Positions 45,021 to 53,871 are shown, numbered from the stretch's first letter. The stretch is DNA of 64,000 bases from Streptomyces sp. NBC_00335 (GCF_036127095.1 NZ_CP108006.1:6935501-6999500), one strand, 5' to 3'. Numbers and translations: made by a program. The notes: generated from the letters alone by a model not told the origin.

Positions 45021-46274
45021 CTAGAGCTTCTGGGCCAGCGCGATGCCCAGCGCCACGAGCAACGTCACCACGACGAAGACGATCAGGCGCTGGCGCATCA
45101 GCTTGGGGTCCGGCCGTGACGGCCGCCGCCCCGTGCCCGTCGTACGGGGAGCCGGACGGCCGCCCGTACGCCCGGCGGTGGAGCCGGGTCCGCGCGAGCC
45201 GGTGCCCCGGGCCGAAGAGGGCCGCGAGTCCGGCCCGCCGCGGGGCCCCTGGCCCTTGGCCGGAGCCTTGCCCTGGCCCGCTCCGGTTCCCGTACCCGCT
45301 CGTCCCGGCACGGGAGTGCCGGCGCTACGGCGCTCCGTGCGCTGCTCGGCGTACCCCTCGGTGCCCTCGGCGTACCCCTCGGGCAGCCGGCCCGTCGGCC
45401 GCTCGGTCCGTGCCCGCTGCGCGGGCGGGCGGCCGTCGCCCATCCCGTGTGCCTCGCGGGCCGCGATCTCCTTGAGCCGCATCGACAGCTGGAGCGTGCT
45501 GGGCCGCTCGTCGGGATCCTTCGCCAGGCAGGCCCGTACGAGGGGTGCGAGCGCGTCCGGAACACCCTGGAGGTGGGGCTCCTCGTGCACGACGCGGTAG
45601 AGCATGACCTCGGAACTGCCGTGTCCGAAGGGCGAGTCGGCGGTGGCCGCGTAGGCGAGGGTGGCGCCGAGCGAGAAGACGTCGGTGGCGGGGGTGACGG
45701 CGGCTCCGCGGACCTGCTCGGGCGCCAGGAAGCCGGGGGAGCCGACGGCCGTTCCCACGTGGGTGAGGGTGCTGGCGCCGGTGGCCCAGGCGATGCCGAA
45801 GTCGATGATGCGGGGGCCCTTGGGCGACAGCAGGATGTTCGAGGGCTTGAGGTCGCGGTGGACCACCCCGGCCTCGTGTACGGCGACCAGTCCCTCGGAG
45901 AGCGCCGCGCCGATCGCGGCGATGGCCGCGGCCGTCAGGGGGCCTTCCTCGGCCACCTTGTCGTGCAGGGAGGGGCCGGGCACGTACTGCGTGGCGAACC
46001 AGGGACGCTCCGCCTCCAGGTCCGCGGCCACCAGGCGCGCGGTGCACCCGCCGCGGATCCGCCGGGCGGCGGAGACCTCGCGCGCGAAGCGCGAACGGAA
46101 CTCCTGGTCCTCGGCCAGGTCCGGCCGGATCACCTTGAGCGCGACGCGCTGTCCGCGCCGGTCGGAGCCCAGATAGACGACGCCCATGCCGCCGGCGCCG
46201 AGGCGCCGGTGCAGCCTGAACGAGCCGACGACACGCGGGTCCTCGCGCCGGAGCCGCATCATCGCCATGTCCAC
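45021..46274 (-). CDS. Membrane-anchored Ser/Thr protein kinase
   Basis: 417 residues. Residues about 15-280 are a complete Hanks-type kinase: RLGAGGMGVVYLG, VALKVIRPDL, HRDLKPSNILL, IIDFGIA, GSPGFLAPEQV and DVFSLGATL. A long Arg/Gly/Pro/Ser-rich disordered linker with a repeated EGYAEGTEGYAEQ segment leads to a single membrane segment near the end (LIVFVVVTLLVALGIALAQKL). No extracellular sensor is possible after the TM, so it is tail-anchored. GTG 46274 and ATG 46268 are both possible starts. It converges on the methyltransferase gene. Confidence 0.93.
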   Translation of the reverse strand: MDMAMMRLRREDPRVVGSFRLHRRLGAGGMGVVYLGSDRRGQRVALKVIRPDLAEDQEFRSRFAREVSAARRIRGGCTARLVAADLEAERPWFATQYVPGPSLHDKVAEEGPLTAAAIAAIGAALSEGLVAVHEAGVVHRDLKPSNILLSPKGPRIIDFGIAWATGASTLTHVGTAVGSPGFLAPEQVRGAAVTPATDVFSLGATLAYAATADSPFGHGSSEVMLYRVVHEEPHLQGVPDALAPLVRACLAKDPDERPSTLQLSMRLKEIAAREAHGMGDGRPPAQRARTERPTGRLPEGYAEGTEGYAEQRTERRSAGTPVPGRAGTGTGAGQGKAPAKGQGPRGGPDSRPSSARGTGSRGPGSTAGRTGGRPAPRTTGTGRRPSRPDPKLMRQRLIVFVVVTLLVALGIALAQKL

Positions 46275-46601
46275 CCCGCTGACCGGTCGTCCTGTTGACG
46301 TGGCACAGCTTACGGACCATCCGGCATGCGCGCTCAGAGGCCGCGCCCTCGCCGGGGGATTCGATTGTCAGTACGGGGCAGTCCACTTGGGGAATCGCCG
46401 GACCACCGGTAGGACGCATGTACGGAGCGGGGTGCTCCGGTCAAGCCGGGCCGGAGCCAAGGGAATTGGGGTTCGAGGCGGGGTGGCGGGGGAGCGGCGG
46501 CCGCAGGGGCGGCCGGGCCCGGCCCGTTGATCTTGGGAGTGCCTGGTCGGCGGCCGGACGTGTGCGGGGAGTGACGGAAGTGAGCGAAGTCACCACGCTC
46601 T

Positions 46602-46623
46602 GGTCATCCCCTCCGGGATGACC
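46602..46623. terminator. Perfect 9-bp hairpin
   Basis: GGTCATCCC-CTCC-GGGATGACC; no T-tract. No upstream gene on either strand ends nearby, so it may end a small RNA or be an operator. Confidence 0.45.
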
Positions 46624-46753
46624 CTCAGAGCGGGGGGCCGGTCTCCACCCAGGGGAGTACGCGCGAGGTGGGCTCCTCATCCTCCTGGAGGCCAGGCAAT
46701 GGGTACGAAGGCATGAGGCCAGGAGCCTTCCCCGCACCTAGTGTTGAAGACAA

Positions 46754-46799
46754 GCGGCGGGTGGAAAGTACTCGTCCCCCGAGGTCATAAACCCGCCGC
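46754..46799 (+). promoter_or_regulatory. Structured 5' leader of small membrane protein
   Basis: GCGGCGGGT (46754-46762) pairs with ACCCGCCGC (46791-46799), enclosing an inner CTCG-TCCCC-CGAG hairpin, ending 24 bases before the start codon. Confidence 0.45.
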
Positions 46800-46822
46800 T
46801 GCCAATCGACAGGGAGAGGACC

Positions 46823-47008
46823 ATGGCGGACATCGCACGGCAAGGACGCAAGGCATTCGCGTTCAACAGCCATGAGTCCGGTCGTCGCCACCCACTGGTG
46901 GCCGCGGCCATGGTGCTCCCCCTGGCCGCCGTCCTGCTCTTCCTCTTCGGAGGCTTCGACCAGGTGGTGGCGCAGGCGTCGTCCGTAAGCGTGATGCTGG
47001 GGCGCTGA
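46823..47008 (+). CDS. 61-residue membrane protein
   Basis: MADIARQGRKAFAFNSHESGRRHPLVAAAMVLP... with one hydrophobic helix (LVAAAMVLPLAAVLLFLFGGF) and basic residues before it, suggesting N-in topology. No recognised domain. A strong GGGAGAGG Shine-Dalgarno lies seven bases upstream and a classical terminator follows, so it is a real monocistronic gene. Confidence 0.8.
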   Translation: MADIARQGRKAFAFNSHESGRRHPLVAAAMVLPLAAVLLFLFGGFDQVVAQASSVSVMLGR

Positions 47009-47362
47009 GCGGCGCCCCGGGCCCAGGAGAGCGGCCTGGGCCGGGACTATCACCGGCCGAACCCCGTGGGGACGGGGGAGCGGTCGACGGACGGCAGGTG
47101 AAGGGTGCTGCGCGTACGGCTGGGGAGCCGGACGCGCAGCACCCTTTTTCATGCCCGCCCCTTCTTCGCGCGTTCCGCGCACCGATCGGCGCCGGCGCGC
47201 TTCCCGGGCGTCGGGCCGCCGAGCCGGATGCTGTCCGGCTGATGTGACGTCCGTCCGGTGGCGTCCGTCCGGCGGTACCGCCACTGCCGCGCGGCCCCGT
47301 GCTGCGTACGCTCGTCCCGAGGAGCACCCGCCCGGGGTGCGGAGCGCGGGGAGAGCCGAGGC
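47009..47362 (+). other. Gap between small membrane protein and APH-fold gene
   Basis: 354 bases. The first part holds the terminator; the second is GC-rich promoter region for the phosphotransferase. No gene seen. Confidence 0.5.
47103..47149 (+). terminator. Classical intrinsic terminator
   Basis: GGGTGCTGCGCGT (47103-47115) and ACGCGCAGCACCC (47132-47144), perfect 13-bp stem with an inner CGGCT/AGCCG pairing, followed by TTTTT. One of the few T-tract terminators in the window. Confidence 0.93.
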
Positions 47363-48574
47363 GTGGTTCCGCTGGAGCGAGTGAGTGCGGCCGAGCTCGC
47401 CGCGTACGCGGGCGCGGCGGAGTACGTACTCCTCGCGGACCGCGACGACGGCACGGTGGTCCGCTGCGGGGACGTGGTGGCCAAGGCGCACGCGCGCGAC
47501 AGCGATCCCGACGCCCTGGCGGTACGGATCCGCGTGGCCGGGGACCCCGCTCTTTCCGGGGTGCTGCTGCCCCCGCTGCGGACCGGGCTCGGCCTGGTCG
47601 GATCCCGGCCCGTCTCCCTGTGGCCCTACGGTGCTCCGGTCGCTCCGGACCGCCCCGAGGAGGCCCCCTGGGAGCCGGCCGCCGAGCTCCTGGCCGCCCT
47701 CCACCGGACCCCGCTCCACCACCTCCCGTACCCGCTCCCCCCGATGCGCGGCCCGGCGAAACTCGCCCGCGCCCTCCACCGCCTCGACGCGGCGCACCCT
47801 CCCGCGGCCCCGGTCGCCGCGCGGCGCGCCGTGCCGGGACGCCCCGGGCCCACGGGCGCGGAAGCCGAAGACTCGGGCGGCGCGACGCGGGGGCGCCCGG
47901 CTGGGGAAGGCCCCGCCGGCCACGACCACGACCGCGGCGCCGGGGGCGGGCCGACCCGGACCGAGGCGGTCGCCGCCCTCCCCGTCGCGACGTCCTCGGG
48001 CCGGGCCGACCGGGCCCGCCGCGCCGTCCTGTCCATCCCCGCCGGGCAGGCGACCGCGGCCGGGCCGACGGGCGCGGACGCCGACGCCGCGGAGTTGGCG
48101 CGGCTCGTCCGGGTCGCCGCGGCCACGCTCCCCGGGTGGGCCCGGGGGGAGGAGCCGGCGCCGTCCGGCGGGGCGCTGTGCCACGGCGACCTGCACCTCG
48201 GGCAGCTGGTCCGGGGCCCGGCCGGGGGCTGGCGGCTGATCGACGTGGACGACCTGGGGCTGGGCACGCCCGCCTGGGACCTGGCCCGGCCCGCGGCCTG
48301 GTACGCCGCCGGGCTGCTGGACACCGGGACCTGGCTGCGCTTCCTGGACGCCTACCGCGCCGCCGGCGGGCCCGCCGCCGGTGCGGTAGGCAGCGATCCC
48401 TGGCCGGAACTCGACCTGGCCGCCCGTGCGCTCACCGTGCAGACGGCCGCGCTGGCCCTCGCCAAGGCCGCCGGAGAACGGCGCCGACTCGACGACGTGG
48501 AGCGGCTGATGGTGGAAGCCTGTGCCCGAATTGCCTCCCTCCCGCCCGACTTGGAGCCGAAGGCTCCGTCGTAG
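47363..48574 (+). CDS. Aminoglycoside-phosphotransferase-fold kinase
   Basis: 403-residue APH/choline-kinase-fold protein. The N-lobe carries YVLLADRDDGTVVRCGDVVAKAHARD (Lys). Catalytic loop LCHGDLHLGQLV and metal loop LIDVDDLGLGTPAWDLARP are intact. An Ala/Gly/Pro/Arg-rich insertion of about 100 residues lies between lobes (about 150-250). Substrate unknown, not necessarily an antibiotic. GTG 47363 has GGGGAG nine bases upstream; GTG 47381 is an alternative. Confidence 0.85.
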   Translation: MVPLERVSAAELAAYAGAAEYVLLADRDDGTVVRCGDVVAKAHARDSDPDALAVRIRVAGDPALSGVLLPPLRTGLGLVGSRPVSLWPYGAPVAPDRPEEAPWEPAAELLAALHRTPLHHLPYPLPPMRGPAKLARALHRLDAAHPPAAPVAARRAVPGRPGPTGAEAEDSGGATRGRPAGEGPAGHDHDRGAGGGPTRTEAVAALPVATSSGRADRARRAVLSIPAGQATAAGPTGADADAAELARLVRVAAATLPGWARGEEPAPSGGALCHGDLHLGQLVRGPAGGWRLIDVDDLGLGTPAWDLARPAAWYAAGLLDTGTWLRFLDAYRAAGGPAAGAVGSDPWPELDLAARALTVQTAALALAKAAGERRRLDDVERLMVEACARIASLPPDLEPKAPS

Positions 48575-48639
48575 GGTGAGGCTCACGCCACCGGGTACGC
48601 ATCCGGTGTCGAAGCGAACGGCGAGGAGTTGATCCGGTC

Positions 48640-48960
48640 ATGCAGTGTCCGAAGTGTCACGCGATGATGCACACCTACAACCGCAACGGTGTCCAGATAG
48701 AGCAGTGCAGCGGCTGCAGGGGCATCTTCCTCGACTACGGCGAGCTCGAAGCGCTGACCCGCCTGGAATCCCAGTACACCTCCCAGTACGGCCAGGTCCC
48801 GCCCCCGGCCGCCCCGCCGGCCCCGGCCCCTGCGGCGTACCCGCAGCAGCACGCCGCCCCCGCGCCCGCCTGGGGCGCCCCGCAGCACGGCGGCTACGGC
48901 CACGGCCACGGCCACGGCCACCGCAAGGGCGGCTTCGGCCGGATGCTCTTCTCCTCCTGA
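48640..48960 (+). CDS. TFIIB-type zinc-ribbon protein
   Basis: 106 residues. MQCPKCHAMMHTYNRNGVQIEQCSGCRGIFLDYGELEAL is a zf-TFIIB domain with two CxxC pairs. The rest is Pro/Ala-rich followed by a GYGHGHGHGHRKGG histidine run and GGFGRMLFSS. Perhaps a metal or nucleic-acid binder; function unknown. Confidence 0.9.
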   Translation: MQCPKCHAMMHTYNRNGVQIEQCSGCRGIFLDYGELEALTRLESQYTSQYGQVPPPAAPPAPAPAAYPQQHAAPAPAWGAPQHGGYGHGHGHGHRKGGFGRMLFSS

Positions 48961-49084
48961 GCCGCAAGGGCGGGACGGGAGGACCGGAACCGACCGGCAC
49001 CGGCCCGCCCCACCGGCCTGCGGGCCCAGGGTCCCGAGCACGCGAAAGCCCCGACCGTGGGAACGGCCGGGGCTTGTCGACATC

Positions 49085-49159
49085 TGGTGCGCGATACTGG
49101 GATTGAACCAGTGACCTCTTCCGTGTCAGGGAAGCGCTCTCCCGCTGAGCTAATCGCGC
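49085..49159 (-). tRNA. tRNA-Val (GAC), copy 1
   Basis: Minus strand. Anticodon arm CTTCC-CTGACAC-GGAAG gives GAC. Acceptor GCGCGAT/ATCGCGC, D arm TAGCTCAGCGGGAGAGC, T arm GGTTCAATCC. CCA is encoded (complement of TGG 49085-49087). Confidence 0.95.
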
Positions 49160-49213
49160 GGGACCACACTCACGGTGAGAACACCGCAGGTGGCAAGTGT
49201 GAAGCGTACTGCG

Positions 49214-49285
49214 TGCGCGATACTGGGATTGAACCAGTGACCTCTTCCGTGTCAGGGAAGCGCTCTCCCGCTGAGCTAATCGCGC
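49214..49285 (-). tRNA. tRNA-Val (GAC), copy 2
   Basis: Same sequence as copy 1 throughout the body, 72 nt, same acceptor GCGCGAT; CCA not encoded. Confidence 0.95.
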
Positions 49286-49304
49286 GGGGATCCTTGCGGA
49301 TCAG

Positions 49305-49376
49305 TGGACGATACTGGGATTGAACCAGTGACCTCTTCCGTGTCAGGGAAGCGCTCTCCCGCTGAGCTAATCGTCC
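49305..49376 (-). tRNA. tRNA-Val (GAC), copy 3
   Basis: Body identical to the others but acceptor stem GGACGAT/ATCGTCC. CCA not encoded. Its 5' end is one base from the encoded CCA end of tRNA-Cys. Confidence 0.95.
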
Positions 49377-49377
49377 T

Positions 49378-49451
49378 TGGAGGTGGAGACGGGATTTGAA
49401 CCCGTGTAGACGGCTTTGCAGGCCGTTGCCTCGCCTCTCGGCCACTCCACC
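49378..49451 (-). tRNA. tRNA-Cys (GCA)
   Basis: Minus strand. Anticodon loop CTGCAAA gives GCA; acceptor GGTGGAG/CTCCACC with the U73 discriminator typical of tRNA-Cys; CCA encoded at 49378-49380. Confidence 0.95.
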
Positions 49452-49496
49452 ATGGAGCAAGCAGGGGGTCCTCGGGAAGATGATCCCCCACCTTAG

Positions 49497-49569
<73 letters not shown>

Positions 49570-49736
49570 AGGTCGCCGTGTTCGCTCCGGGGTTTTGCCC
49601 CTTCGCTCCCTGGCGACGAGTTGAACTCTAGCGGATTCCCGGGCCAGCTCAAAAACGCGTTTCCGCAGCGTGCTGCCGCCCGATCACCGCCGGTCACCCG
49701 GCGGACGCCTCACCGGCGCCCGGGCGTCACCGGTCA

Positions 49737-49742
49737 TAGACT
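49737..49742 (+). promoter_or_regulatory. -10 box for a leaderless pabB transcript
   Basis: TAGACT ends seven bases before GTG 49750, with no Shine-Dalgarno between, the usual leaderless layout. Confidence 0.5.
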
Positions 49743-49749
49743 CGCAGCC

Positions 49750-50862
49750 GTGCACGACCTGCCTCCCCTCGCCCGCTTCGGCGGCCTCCTCGCGACCGAT
49801 CTCCGAGATGTCACCAGTGATCCTGGTGCCCTCGACTCCACCGGCTTCTGGGCGGTGACGGCCGATTTCGAAGGCCGTCTCGTCTGCGCGCGCTTCGGGG
49901 ACATACGCCCCGACCCGGTGCCGGCCCCCGTACCCGGGGCCTGGCGCGGCCCCGACGCCGACGCGTGGACCTCCTCCCTCGACCGCGCCGCGTACACCGC
50001 GGGCGTACGCCGCATCCGCGAGCACATCGAGGCGGGCGAGGTCTACCAGGCCAACCTCTGCCGCGTGATGTCCGCGCCGCTTCCCGATCCGGCGGGCGCC
50101 GATGTGGACGCCCTGACCGCGCTGCTCGCGCGCGGCAACCCGGCCCCGTATGCAGGAACGATTCGGCTTCCGGCCCACGGCGTGGAGATCGCCACCGCGT
50201 CCCCCGAGCTCTACCTGCGCCGCAGCGGCCGCCGCGTCGAGTCCGGCCCGATCAAGGGCACCGGCCGCACCGCCGCCGATCTGCTGCCCAAGGACCACGC
50301 CGAGAACGTGATGATCGTGGACCTCGTACGCAACGACCTCGGCCGGGTCTGCGCCACCGGCTCCGTGACCGTCCCCGAGCTCTGCGCGCTCGAAGAGCAC
50401 CCGGGCCTGGTCCACCTCGTGTCCACCGTCGCCGGGGAACTCGCCGACGGCGCCGGCTGGCCCGAGCTGCTCGCGGCCACCTTCCCGCCCGGCTCCGTCA
50501 CCGGAGCCCCCAAGTCCTCGGCCCTGCGGATCATCGAGGCCCTGGAGACCGCCCCGCGCGGCCCCTACTGCGGCGGCATCGGCTGGGTCGACGCCGACCG
50601 GGGCACGGCCGAGCTCGCCGTCGGGATCCGGACCTTCTGGATCGACCGCGCTGCCCCCGGCGGCCCCCGGCTGCTCTTCGGAACCGGCGCCGGGATCACC
50701 TGGGGCTCCGACCCCGACCGCGAGTGGGCGGAGACCGAGCTGAAGGCCGCCCGGCTGCTGCGGGTAGCGTCGGGAGCGATCGAAGCGCACACGACCGGTA
50801 CGACCGGCATGACCGGACCGGTCGATGCACAGACGGACGAAAGCGGGAGGACCGTACGGTGA
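49750..50862 (+). CDS. pabB: Aminodeoxychorismate synthase component I (chorismate-binding)
   Basis: 370-residue chorismate-binding enzyme that makes 4-amino-4-deoxychorismate for folate. YTAGVRRIREHIEAGEVYQANLCRVM begins the catalytic domain; SPELYLRRSGRRVESGPIKGTGRT, VDLVRNDLGRVC, FPPGSVTGAPKSSALRIIEALE and YCGGIGWVDADRGTAELAVGIRTF complete the chorismate site. The N-terminal regulatory domain is short. Its TGA overlaps the pabC GTG, and no glutaminase gene (pabA) is adjacent. Anthranilate or isochorismate synthase can be excluded by the pabC coupling rather than by sequence alone. Confidence 0.9.
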   Translation: MHDLPPLARFGGLLATDLRDVTSDPGALDSTGFWAVTADFEGRLVCARFGDIRPDPVPAPVPGAWRGPDADAWTSSLDRAAYTAGVRRIREHIEAGEVYQANLCRVMSAPLPDPAGADVDALTALLARGNPAPYAGTIRLPAHGVEIATASPELYLRRSGRRVESGPIKGTGRTAADLLPKDHAENVMIVDLVRNDLGRVCATGSVTVPELCALEEHPGLVHLVSTVAGELADGAGWPELLAATFPPGSVTGAPKSSALRIIEALETAPRGPYCGGIGWVDADRGTAELAVGIRTFWIDRAAPGGPRLLFGTGAGITWGSDPDREWAETELKAARLLRVASGAIEAHTTGTTGMTGPVDAQTDESGRTVR

Positions 50863-51686
50863 GGATCTGGCTCGACGGAGCACTGAGGGACGCCGACGAA
50901 GCGAAGGTGTCCGTGTTCGACCACGGGCTCACCGTCGGCGACGGGGTCTTCGAGACGCTCAAGGCGGAGCGCGGGACGACCTTCGCACTCACCCGGCACC
51001 TGGAGCGGCTGACCCGCTCGGCCCGCGGCCTCGGCCTGCCGGACCCCGACCTGGACGAGGTGCGCCGCGCCTGCGCCGCCGTACTGGACGCCAATGCGCT
51101 GCCGCTCGGCCGGCTGCGCGTCACCTACACCGGGGGCGTCTCCCCGCTCGGCTCCGACCGAGGCGAGGCCGGCCCGACGCTGATCGTCGCCCTCGCGGGG
51201 GCAACCCGCCGCCCCGACACCACCGCCGTGGTCACCGTGCCGTGGGTGCGCAACGAGCGCTCCGCCGTGGCGGGCCTGAAGACCACCTCGTACGCCGAGA
51301 ACGTGGTCGCGCTCGCCGCCGCCCACCGGGCGGGCGCCTCCGAGGCACTCTTCGCCAACACCGTCGGGCGGCTCTGCGAGGGCACCGGCTCCAACGTGTT
51401 CGTCGTCCTCGACGGGCAGCTGCACACCCCGCCCGTGGCCTCCGGCTGCCTCGCGGGCATCACCCGGGCCCTCGTAGCCGAATGGTGCGGGGCCAAGGAG
51501 ACCGACCTGCCCTTCGAAGCGCTGGAACAGGCGGAGGAGGTCTTCCTGACCTCCTCCCTGCGTGACGTCCAGGCCGTCGTACGGATCGACGGGCGCGAGC
51601 TGGGCTCCGCCCCCGGCCCCGTCACGGCCGAGGCCATGCGGATCTTCGACGCCCGCTCCGCCGAGGACGCCGACCCCCGCTCCTGA
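50859..51686 (+). CDS. pabC: Aminodeoxychorismate lyase (class-IV aminotransferase fold)
   Basis: 275 residues, PLP enzyme releasing pyruvate from aminodeoxychorismate to give p-aminobenzoate. IWLDGALRDADEAKVSVFDHGLTVGDGVFETLKAERG is the family start; the PLP lysine is in AGLKTTSYAENVVAL, and LCEGTGSNVFVV plus VFLTSSLRDVQAV follow. Branched-chain or D-amino-acid aminotransferases look similar, but linkage to pabB favours PabC. GTG 50859 overlaps the pabB stop. Confidence 0.88.
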   Translation: MRIWLDGALRDADEAKVSVFDHGLTVGDGVFETLKAERGTTFALTRHLERLTRSARGLGLPDPDLDEVRRACAAVLDANALPLGRLRVTYTGGVSPLGSDRGEAGPTLIVALAGATRRPDTTAVVTVPWVRNERSAVAGLKTTSYAENVVALAAAHRAGASEALFANTVGRLCEGTGSNVFVVLDGQLHTPPVASGCLAGITRALVAEWCGAKETDLPFEALEQAEEVFLTSSLRDVQAVVRIDGRELGSAPGPVTAEAMRIFDARSAEDADPRS

Positions 51687-51742
51687 CCGGTGCCTGACCT
51701 ATTCGCTGTCCATCGGGCCGCAGGGCGGGTAGAACTCGATTG

Positions 51743-52567
51743 ATGACCACCACCCTGCGGCCGAGCGGGCCGCTTCAGCAGAGCACCGGCGGGGCGCGCT
51801 CGCGCCCCTACGAGATCCGCGTCAACAGCAGGCGCGTCGGCGCCCTGCTGCTCGCCGCCGACACCCCCTTCGGGCCGACGGTGGCCGAGATCCGCGAACT
51901 CGCCGTCGACGAGCCCGACCGCCGACGCGGCCGTGCCACCGTCGCCGCGCTCGCCGCCGAGGAAGTACTGCGCGGCTGGGGCTGCCGGCGGGTCCGCGTC
52001 TCGGCCCCGGCGGACTCGGCGGGCGGCCTGCGCCTGGCCGCCGCCCTCGGGTACGCCGAGTACAGCCGCAACATGGCCAAGGAACTCCCGGCCGAGGCGC
52101 CCGCCCTCTCCGAGGGGGTCACGGGCCGCCCGATGACGGAGGCCGAGTTCGAGACCTGGCTCGCGGCGGGGCGGGAGGAGTACGCGCAGAACTGGATCAG
52201 CCGCGGCATGTCGGCCGAAGCCGCGCACACGAAGTCGGAGAACGACCACGCGGCCATGCTGCCCCTGGGCCTGGCGACCCCGGGCGTCAGCATCAGCGTG
52301 CTGGAGGCGGCCGGCGTCCCCGTGGGCACCGTGTGGGTCTCGCCGAACCAGGGGGACTCCTACGTCTACGACGTCGCGGTCGCCGAGGAGCACCGCGGCC
52401 ACGGCTACGGCCGGGACCTGATGCTCCTCGCGGAACGCACCGCCCTGGCCGCCGGCCACCGGGTGCTCGGGCTGCACGTCTTCAGCGACAACGTCCCGGC
52501 CCTGCGGCTCTACGAGTCCCTCGGCTACCGGACGACCAACTTCAACTACGCCAAGGACCTGATCTGA
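51743..52567 (+). CDS. Tandem GNAT acetyltransferase
   Basis: 274 residues with two GNAT domains. The first has EIRELAVDEPDRRRGRATVAALAAEEVL and the second has VYDVAVAEEHRGHGYGRDLMLLAERTALAAGHRVLGLHVFSDNVPALRLYESLGYRTTNFNYAKDL with an intact RGHGYG acetyl-CoA loop. The first loop (RRRGRA) is degenerate, so probably only the second is active. ATG 51743; substrate unknown. Confidence 0.88.
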   Translation: MTTTLRPSGPLQQSTGGARSRPYEIRVNSRRVGALLLAADTPFGPTVAEIRELAVDEPDRRRGRATVAALAAEEVLRGWGCRRVRVSAPADSAGGLRLAAALGYAEYSRNMAKELPAEAPALSEGVTGRPMTEAEFETWLAAGREEYAQNWISRGMSAEAAHTKSENDHAAMLPLGLATPGVSISVLEAAGVPVGTVWVSPNQGDSYVYDVAVAEEHRGHGYGRDLMLLAERTALAAGHRVLGLHVFSDNVPALRLYESLGYRTTNFNYAKDLI

Positions 52568-52608
52568 GGGCCTGATCCGAGGAACCGGAGATTTCCTGCC
52601 GGGATGAC

Positions 52609-53109
52609 CTAGGCGTCCTGGGCGAGCAGCCGGTCGGCGATTTCCTCGATGCGCTCGCGCAGGCCCTCCTGGCTCTTGCCGCCGTCGAGGCGCTCTCCGT
52701 CGATCACGTAGGTCGGGGTGCCGGTCACGCCGATCGCCTTGCCCTCGGCCTGGTCGGCGTCCACGATCAGCATGTGCCGGCCGTCGATCAGGGCGGTGTC
52801 GAACTCCTCGGCGTCCAGGCCCAGTTCGCGCGCGACCTCGACCAGTACCGATTCGCCGGCCTTGCCGAGCTCCGCGGTGCGGGCCAGCACGGCCTCCACG
52901 TAGGGCCAGCCCTGACCCTGCTCGACGGCCTCCTCGGCGGCCTGCGCGGCGGCGAAGGCGTGCTTGTGCTTCTCCAGCGGGAAGTGGCGCAGCCGGATGT
53001 CCAGCCGGTCGCCGTAGCGGGCCCGCAGGGCGCGCACGTCGTCCAGAGCGCTGTGGCAGTCCGGGCACTGAAGTTCGCACCAGACGTCGAGGATCACGGA
53101 ATCGGTCAT
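52609..53109 (-). CDS. DsbA-family (FrnE-like) thiol oxidoreductase
   Basis: 166 residues, thioredoxin-fold. Active site VWCELQCPDCHSALDDV (CxxC = CPDC) near the N-terminus, a helical insertion, and the cis-Pro motif IGVTGTPTYVIDG. No signal peptide, so cytoplasmic. Function likely disulfide exchange or isomerase-like. Confidence 0.9.
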   Translation of the reverse strand: MTDSVILDVWCELQCPDCHSALDDVRALRARYGDRLDIRLRHFPLEKHKHAFAAAQAAEEAVEQGQGWPYVEAVLARTAELGKAGESVLVEVARELGLDAEEFDTALIDGRHMLIVDADQAEGKAIGVTGTPTYVIDGERLDGGKSQEGLRERIEEIADRLLAQDA

Positions 53110-53202
53110 ACGGACAGTCTCCCAGCCCGCGGGGATGGGTAAGGACCGGGACCTCGGGAGGAGACGGGACCCGGAGATGTCCCGGATATCCGCCCGCGGG
53201 GG

Positions 53203-53222
53203 GCTCCGGCCGTGGCCGGAGC
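53203..53222. promoter_or_regulatory. Perfect 20-bp palindrome in a divergent promoter region
   Basis: GCTCCGGCC-GT-GGCCGGAGC, between the DsbA-like and the plus-strand membrane gene. A CGGGAC/GTCCCG hairpin lies nearby at about 53165-53185. Possible operator. Confidence 0.4.
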
Positions 53223-53309
53223 GGGGGTCGCCGGTGCAGGATGGATGGGGACAGAACGCCCGGCCCGCCGGCCGGGCGCGACCGACCGATCCGCTCCTGG
53301 AGGCCCCGC

Positions 53310-53756
53310 ATGCTCGCCGAGACCATTTGCTCCGCGGTGTCCGCGGCGGGCCTGGGCATCGCCGCGCTGACCGCCTACCGCAAGCGATTCCTCGCGGCCA
53401 CGCGCATCGCCGCGTACTCGCTGGTGCCCGTCGGCCTGGTGATGACGGGCGTCGTGGCCTGGGCGACCGGAATCGTCTTCAAACCGACCGTCTGGGCCGG
53501 CTTCGCCGTGCTGGGACTGGCCTGGGTGCTCTTCACGACCACCCGCGCGATCGAGCGGCGCGGACGCGGCGCGGGGGAGGGGGAGCAGGAGAAGCCGAAG
53601 GCCGTCAAGGGACGCCCGGCACGGGAGGCCGTCGCCCCGGCCGCTTCCGCGCCCTCGCTGGGTGACGGTGCCCGTCCGCGGCCGACTCCGGCCGCCGCCG
53701 CCCCCGCCGAGGACTTCTCCGACATCGAGGCGATCCTCAAGAAGCACGGCATCTGA
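53310..53756 (+). CDS. Small membrane protein with disordered tail
   Basis: 148 residues. Three hydrophobic stretches (AETICSAVSAAGLGIAALTAY, AAYSLVPVGLVMTGVVAWATGI, TVWAGFAVLGLAWVLFTTT), then a charged Pro/Ala-rich region ending DFSDIEAILKKHGI, a short conserved-looking amphipathic motif. Function unknown. GGAGG at 53299 precedes ATG 53310. Confidence 0.8.
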   Translation: MLAETICSAVSAAGLGIAALTAYRKRFLAATRIAAYSLVPVGLVMTGVVAWATGIVFKPTVWAGFAVLGLAWVLFTTTRAIERRGRGAGEGEQEKPKAVKGRPAREAVAPAASAPSLGDGARPRPTPAAAAPAEDFSDIEAILKKHGI

Positions 53757-53871
53757 CCGCACGGCCGCCGGGACGCGAACCACCTGATCTGACGGGATCC
53801 GGTGAACTCGCGGGTTCAGTCTGGCGTGTTGAGCGGCGCGCGCGGCTGCGCTGGGCCATCATCGCCCCGAC

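Larger units (their letters stand above)
46275..46822. other. Long divergent non-coding region
   Basis: About 548 bases between the kinase and a small plus-strand gene. It holds hairpins at 46602-46623 and 46754-46799 and a candidate TTGAAG -35 at 46744. I found no gene. It may contain the kinase promoter, a long 5' leader or a small RNA. Confidence 0.5.
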
